DNA of 64,000 nt from Pontibacter aydingkolensis (lineage in GTDB: Bacteria; Bacteroidota; Bacteroidia; Cytophagales; Hymenobacteraceae): the NCBI RefSeq assembly GCF_019443125.1, contig NZ_JAHYXK010000001.1, positions 437,913-501,912 of the forward strand, written 5' to 3'. A program made the position numbers and the translations under genes. A model generated the notes under the pieces. It did no database searches. It saw nothing but the letters and a program-made list of their open reading frames with translations, and had not been told where the DNA came from. Below, in pieces: positions 60,875-64,000 of this stretch (position 1 is the first letter of the stretch; each line of letters opens with the position of its first letter).

Positions 60875-61993
60875 TTATCTTACAATAAAGCGACTTCCAG
60901 CCACATCATTTCCTTTGATAACTTTAACAAAGTAAGTCCCCTTTGCCAAATTACGCGTGTTCAGGTTAACTGCACCGCTGGCATTGTCCCGCTGCATAAC
61001 TACACGACCCAGCATATCAGTTACAGAAATACTTGCATTGCGCACATCTCCCAAGTCCACCCTTACAGCTCCGTCTGCCAGGGTTGGGTAAACGCTAATG
61101 CGTGAGCCGCCAATCATATCGTCTATACCGGCCACACCAGTTACAGTAATCGTTTCATTTGTGAAAGCCAGGATATTACCGTCATCTCTGCGCAGTTGCA
61201 ACCTGTAAGAGTAAGTACCTGGCTGGGTAAAGTTAATTCTCATTACCTGCTCAATGCCTCCGGCTACCAATGCCTCACCGGCTGCCGGCCCGATAGTGGC
61301 AATCCCTAATTCATTAAAAGTTAACGGTTGCATGTTTATTTCGCCTCCATTTGTGATAGCCCTATTGGCATCATACTCTAGTGTAAAGTTGTTTCGCTGG
61401 GCAGGGTCGTCTAGCTTAATCTGGATATTCACATTTTCTCCAACCCGATCTCCGGATGTAACAAAAATGGTCCACACGAAGTCTTTGCCTGTTTCTACAC
61501 CGGGCTCGGTATTGTCAATAGTGTCCAGTGTTCCATCAATAGTTGCCTCTTGTGTTGTAGCTACGGTTACCGAACCTGTAACAGCAGAGCCTACTGCAGC
61601 AGTAGGAGTTGCTGAGTCGAACAGGCCTAAAGTATAACCATAGGTATCGCCTCTGTTAAACAGTATTTTAAAGTTATGAACAACACTCTCCTGTGTAAGG
61701 GTGAAAGGGCCGAATTCTGCCACACCATTAGCATTAACCGGCACATTTACATATTGGGTTGTACCAGGCGCCTGATATTGCAGAATGATATCGTTGGCAA
61801 CGTAGGGGTCAAAATCAATCCTGCCTATTACTCCCTGTCCAGAGCCTTGGGTGGTTACTGTAAAGTCTCGGGTGTTGCCTGTTTTAACCTCGGTAAGTGT
61901 ACCAAGTGTGGTAGAAATCGTTTGGGCAAAGCTGTACCCTTGAACAATAACCGCCAGTAACAAAGCGATGCATAAACGTAAAGGTGTTCTCAT
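60875..61993 (-). CDS. T9SS cargo protein, two-repeat paralogue
   Basis: A 372-residue exported protein (signal peptide LLLAVIVQGYSFAQ) made of about two repeats related to those of the neighbouring 876-residue protein (TISTTLGTLTEVKTG, VAEFGPFTLT and AGIDDMIG), then a type A T9SS C-terminal domain: ISVYPTLADGAVRVDL, ISVTDMLGRVVMQRD and GTYFVKVIKGNDVAGSRFIV. It lies upstream on the same strand, so the two may have arisen by duplication and repeat expansion. Confidence 0.83.
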   Translation of the reverse strand: MRTPLRLCIALLLAVIVQGYSFAQTISTTLGTLTEVKTGNTRDFTVTTQGSGQGVIGRIDFDPYVANDIILQYQAPGTTQYVNVPVNANGVAEFGPFTLTQESVVHNFKILFNRGDTYGYTLGLFDSATPTAAVGSAVTGSVTVATTQEATIDGTLDTIDNTEPGVETGKDFVWTIFVTSGDRVGENVNIQIKLDDPAQRNNFTLEYDANRAITNGGEINMQPLTFNELGIATIGPAAGEALVAGGIEQVMRINFTQPGTYSYRLQLRRDDGNILAFTNETITVTGVAGIDDMIGGSRISVYPTLADGAVRVDLGDVRNASISVTDMLGRVVMQRDNASGAVNLNTRNLAKGTYFVKVIKGNDVAGSRFIVR

Positions 61994-62165
61994 TTGAATA
62001 AAATTTCAGTTTATAAAAGTTTTAGCATAGTATATACAAACGGCACTCCGGCCATTACCGCACATACCGTACAATACTGTGTTTCCTGAAAAAGGATTTG
62101 ATTTTTATCCGAAAAGAATCCAAAACTCTAATTATCAATATATATTTTTTTAAACATATACTTTA

Positions 62166-62206
62166 GCCTGCAAAGTTTGCATGAAATTCATGCAAACTTT
62201 GCAGGC
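62166..62206. promoter_or_regulatory. 41-bp perfect palindrome upstream of the Fur-family gene
   Basis: Twenty-base arms 62166-62185 and 62187-62206 around a central A; the core reads TTTGCATGAAATTCATGCAAA if trimmed (21 bases, split as TTTGCATGAA-A-TTCATGCAAA). It ends 30 bases before the TATATTTG -7 element and 46 bases before the ATG. A Fur-family operator, probably autoregulatory, is the natural reading. Confidence 0.65.
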
Positions 62207-62236
62207 CTTTGCTAGCATATGTAACAACAGATAAAC

Positions 62237-62244
62237 TATATTTG
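62237..62244 (+). promoter_or_regulatory. Promoter -7 element of the Fur-family gene
   Basis: TATATTTG matches TAnnTTTG and lies 8 bases before the ATG at 62253, leaving an almost leaderless mRNA. A TTTG at 62208-62211 is a possible -33. Confidence 0.55.
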
Positions 62245-62252
62245 AAGGTTGT

Positions 62253-62735
62253 ATGATGCAGCACCACAAAGAAATGAAGAGAAAAGCACAGGATTTGTTA
62301 CTGAAGTATAAACTTCGTAAAACTAGTTGCAGAGTAAGTGTATTAGAATTACTTATGCTGCACAACCATGCCCTTGCCCATGCCGATCTGGAGAAGCAGT
62401 TGGGCACCGACTACGATAGGGTTACGCTTTACCGTACCTTATATGCTTTTAAAGAGCAGGGGCTGGTGCACAGCATTACCGACCTTAACGGGGTCATGAA
62501 GTATGCACTGTGCCGGGAGGCCTGTAGCCATTTAGAGCACCAGCACGACCACATCCATTTTAGCTGTTGTAAGTGTGGGCAAACCTATTGCCTGGACGAA
62601 GTGCGCCTGGGGCCTGTTGTATTACCAGATGGCTACCTGGTAAGTGATGTACAGTTCTCGGTACAGGGCATCTGCAAGTTGTGTAATACACAAAGCCTGG
62701 AAGTGGAATCCAGACATGAGCCTCTTATGCATTAA
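62253..62735 (+). CDS. Fur-family transcriptional regulator
   Basis: A 160-residue Fur-family metalloregulator. The winged helix (about 15-85) has TSCRVSVLELLMLHNHALAHADLEKQL and YDRVTLYRTLYAFKEQGLVH. The dimerisation domain has a His-rich HLEHQHDHIHF and two CxxC-type zinc sites (FSCCKCGQTYC and GICKLC). The sensed metal (Fe, Zn or other) is not decided by sequence; the His/Cys richness is compatible with Zur. The ATG is doubled (62253 and 62256). A 41-bp palindrome lies upstream. Confidence 0.92.
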   Translation: MMQHHKEMKRKAQDLLLKYKLRKTSCRVSVLELLMLHNHALAHADLEKQLGTDYDRVTLYRTLYAFKEQGLVHSITDLNGVMKYALCREACSHLEHQHDHIHFSCCKCGQTYCLDEVRLGPVVLPDGYLVSDVQFSVQGICKLCNTQSLEVESRHEPLMH

Positions 62736-62814
62736 AATAAATATAAGGAGAACCTGCTGCTACCTCCCGAACTGAATCCAGAGTATACATTAATAACGTA
62801 TACTATGCCAAACT

Positions 62815-63309
62815 ATGATAGACCAGACTGCAACTGTTTCCGATTTCCAAAGGCTCGTAAGTTCTCCTGCCAGATTCCGGCTTTTTATGCTGGCGAAATT
62901 GCCTATGGCTTACCTGGCCGGTCTACGCGTAGCCTCTCTTTCCGCGGATGCAGCTTCTGTTACCATACCTTATAAGTACCTCAATAAAAATCCTTTTAGC
63001 TCCATTTACTTTGCGTGCTTAAGCATGGCCGCCGAGCTATCTACGGGTGTGCTTTGCATGATGCAGGTATACAAGGCAAGTCCTGCGATATCAATGCTGG
63101 TAACACACCTGGAAGCCGACTTCACGAAAAAAGCTGTGGGTATAATTACTTTTACATGCCATGATGGCCAGAAAATACAAGAGGCTGTTGAGCGTACAAA
63201 AGCTACCGGTGAGGGCATAACAGTAGTAGCCACAAGTATAGGCACTGATGAAGCCGGAGATAAAGTGGCCGAGTTTAGATTTACATGGTCGCTGAAGGCG
63301 AAGCGTTGA
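62815..63309 (+). CDS. DUF4442 hot-dog-fold protein
   Basis: A 164-residue protein of the DUF4442 thioesterase-like hot-dog fold: FRLFMLAKLPMAYLAGLRV, VTIPYKYLNKNPFSSIYFACLSMAAELSTG, and KAVGIITFTCHDGQ. The family is related to acyl-CoA thioesterases but has no proven substrate. It is downstream of the Fur-family gene on the same strand (79 bases), perhaps a separate unit. Confidence 0.82.
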   Translation: MIDQTATVSDFQRLVSSPARFRLFMLAKLPMAYLAGLRVASLSADAASVTIPYKYLNKNPFSSIYFACLSMAAELSTGVLCMMQVYKASPAISMLVTHLEADFTKKAVGIITFTCHDGQKIQEAVERTKATGEGITVVATSIGTDEAGDKVAEFRFTWSLKAKR

Positions 63310-63506
63310 AACAAAAATTAAAGAAGAATAAATTTTATTCCAGTCAATTCCTATATAAATTGCACGTGATCAATATAACTTAGCACAAAACAAGACAGAA
63401 TTCCTGTTATAACCTAACTGGCCAGTGCTCGAAATGGTTACAGGCAACACAAAAGAATTAATCTGACGCCTTGCCTTATACAAGCACAATTTGCCCTATA
63501 TTTAAT

Positions 63507-63851
63507 ATGCCTGAGCACTTGAAAAAAGAACTGGAAAATTTTAAAGTAATTCTTGAGAGTTCAGGAGTGCATTCCGCTTTAAAGTTTCTTAATAACAGAA
63601 CGCCACACCGCTATACAGGAATATACAAGTATGACGGCGCCACGCTGCGCAATATTGTTCTGTATGATAGCTACGATCAGGAGCTGCAAAAAGGAGAAGA
63701 TACCCCTATAAGTGCTACCTATTGTTCTTTGGTGCTAAAGGAGCAGAAGCTGGAAATAACTGATGCGTCGGAAGACAATAGCGTAAAGGGTAAAATTAGG
63801 TTGTGGTCTACAATGTATGATGATTTCGGTAATAGAATATTAGCTTCATAG
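63507..63851 (+). pseudogene. GAF-domain gene truncated by an IS1-family element
   Basis: The frame from ATG 63507 gives HLKKELENFKVI, GVHSALKFLNNRTPHRYTGIYKYDGATLRNIVLYD and ISATYCSLVL, the start of a GAF-domain protein as seen in Bacteroidota. Around residue 95 (SVKG, about 63790) the family pattern stops, and the rest (KIRLWSTMYDDFGNRILAS) overlaps antisense the coding end of an IS1-type transposase. The C-terminus thus looks derived from the insertion element, and the native end of the GAF protein is lost, or lies beyond the element outside this window. Confidence 0.6.
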
Positions 63852-64000
63852 CATCGTAGTGGTTTTGCTCTTTTTTGGAGAAGCAGGCCGTTTTCCTGAC
63901 TATTCTCCTGTTTCTTGTTCTCAGGCACAGGTTCACGCCCTCTATGTTTTTAGTGTAGGCTTTGCCCACCAAATGTCTTTCCGGCGGCAGAACTTTTGTG
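63789..64000 (-). mobile_element. IS1-family insertion sequence, right end (partial)
   Basis: The element runs off the window. Its inner boundary is estimated near 63789-63795 (GGTAAAATTAGG may be the terminal repeat), from the point where the GAF protein similarity stops. The inference rests on the transposase below; neither the terminal repeat partner nor a target duplication can be seen here. Confidence 0.6.
63808..64000 (-). CDS. IS1-family transposase, C-terminal part (partial)
   Basis: Reading the minus strand from the window edge gives a continuous frame ending in TAG at 63808: ERHLVGKAYTKNIEGVN, LCLRTRNRRIVRKT, ACFSKKEQNHYDAMKLI, FYYRNHHTL. This matches the C-terminal part of IS1 InsB-type transposases (VGKxYTxxIExxNLxLRTRxxRLxRKTxxFSKxxxxH), including the catalytic-domain end. 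It catalyses DNA cutting and joining of the IS ends. The N-terminal part (InsA and start of InsB) is outside the window. Confidence 0.85.
   Translation of the reverse strand, partial: TKVLPPERHLVGKAYTKNIEGVNLCLRTRNRRIVRKTACFSKKEQNHYDAMKLIFYYRNHHTL

Noticed and set aside
60565..60888. Plus-strand 107-codon frame between the two T9SS genes
   Set aside because: It runs through A+T-rich promoter DNA and a terminator, without coding signs.
62150..62407. Minus-strand frame across the palindrome and the Fur gene start
   Set aside because: It is a shadow frame overlapping an evident operator and promoter.
1..64000. CRISPR arrays, tRNA, rRNA, prophage
   Set aside because: No regularly spaced direct repeats with unique spacers, no cloverleaf or rRNA signature, and no phage structural genes were seen.

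Overview
The window looks like chromosomal DNA of a Bacteroidota bacterium of the order Cytophagales, most probably Hymenobacteraceae and Pontibacter-like. The signs are TAnnTTTG-type promoter -7 elements, many N-terminal lipoproteins, a TonB-dependent receptor, a PorZ homologue and proteins with type IX secretion C-terminal domains. The family placement is inference from gene content and style. I saw no rRNA, tRNA, CRISPR array or prophage.

Layout. 1-2.1 kb: a small Arg/Pro-rich protein and a DEAD-box helicase. 2.2-7.5 kb: an export operon (TetR regulator, ABC exporter with a degenerate ATPase domain, HlyD-type adaptor, TolC-type outer membrane protein). 7.5-21.3 kb: mixed housekeeping and accessory genes (TSUP permease, secreted lipase, IPT/TIG lipoprotein, lamin-tail surface protein, aspartate-semialdehyde dehydrogenase, a solitary Mrr-like restriction protein, GNAT and VOC enzymes, a flippase-like membrane protein, ScpA). 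21.7-36.5 kb: dxs, hydrolase, MFS permease, LysM protein, ndk, nrnA with two FKBP lipoproteins, recO-porZ, thymidine kinase, ferredoxin and unknown proteins. 36.7-38.1 kb: an orphan MoxR ATPase and a tiny Gly-rich membrane protein.

38.4-48.5 kb is a phosphate-acquisition island: TonB-dependent receptor, beta-helix-like lipoprotein, OprO/P-type porin, then pstS-pstC-pstA-pstB-phoU. Upstream of the receptor and of pstS lie head-to-tail TTAAY repeats with an 11-bp period, at the same distance (37 bp) from a TAnnTTTG-like element; a weaker array precedes the porin. This suggests one PhoB-like regulon and links the receptor/beta-helix pair to phosphorus uptake.

48.8-54.2 kb is a cytochrome c maturation operon (ccmB, ccmC, ccmD-like, an unknown 106-aa protein, ccmE, ccmF). 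Its CcmE carries CxxxY in place of the usual HxxxY haem-binding motif. 54.3-57.7 kb holds a DUF2520 protein, ferredoxin, IscX, a KdsC-type phosphatase, a cold-shock protein and a UbiA-family enzyme. 57.9-62 kb holds two related T9SS cargo proteins built from about 127-residue repeats. 62.2-64 kb has a Fur-family regulator behind a 41-bp palindrome, a DUF4442 protein and a GAF-type gene cut off by an IS1-family element that runs off the window.

Two genome-wide traits stand out. The heptamer AAGTATA/TATACTT is hugely over-represented, both inside and between genes. REP-like palindromes occur as inverted doublets between operons.
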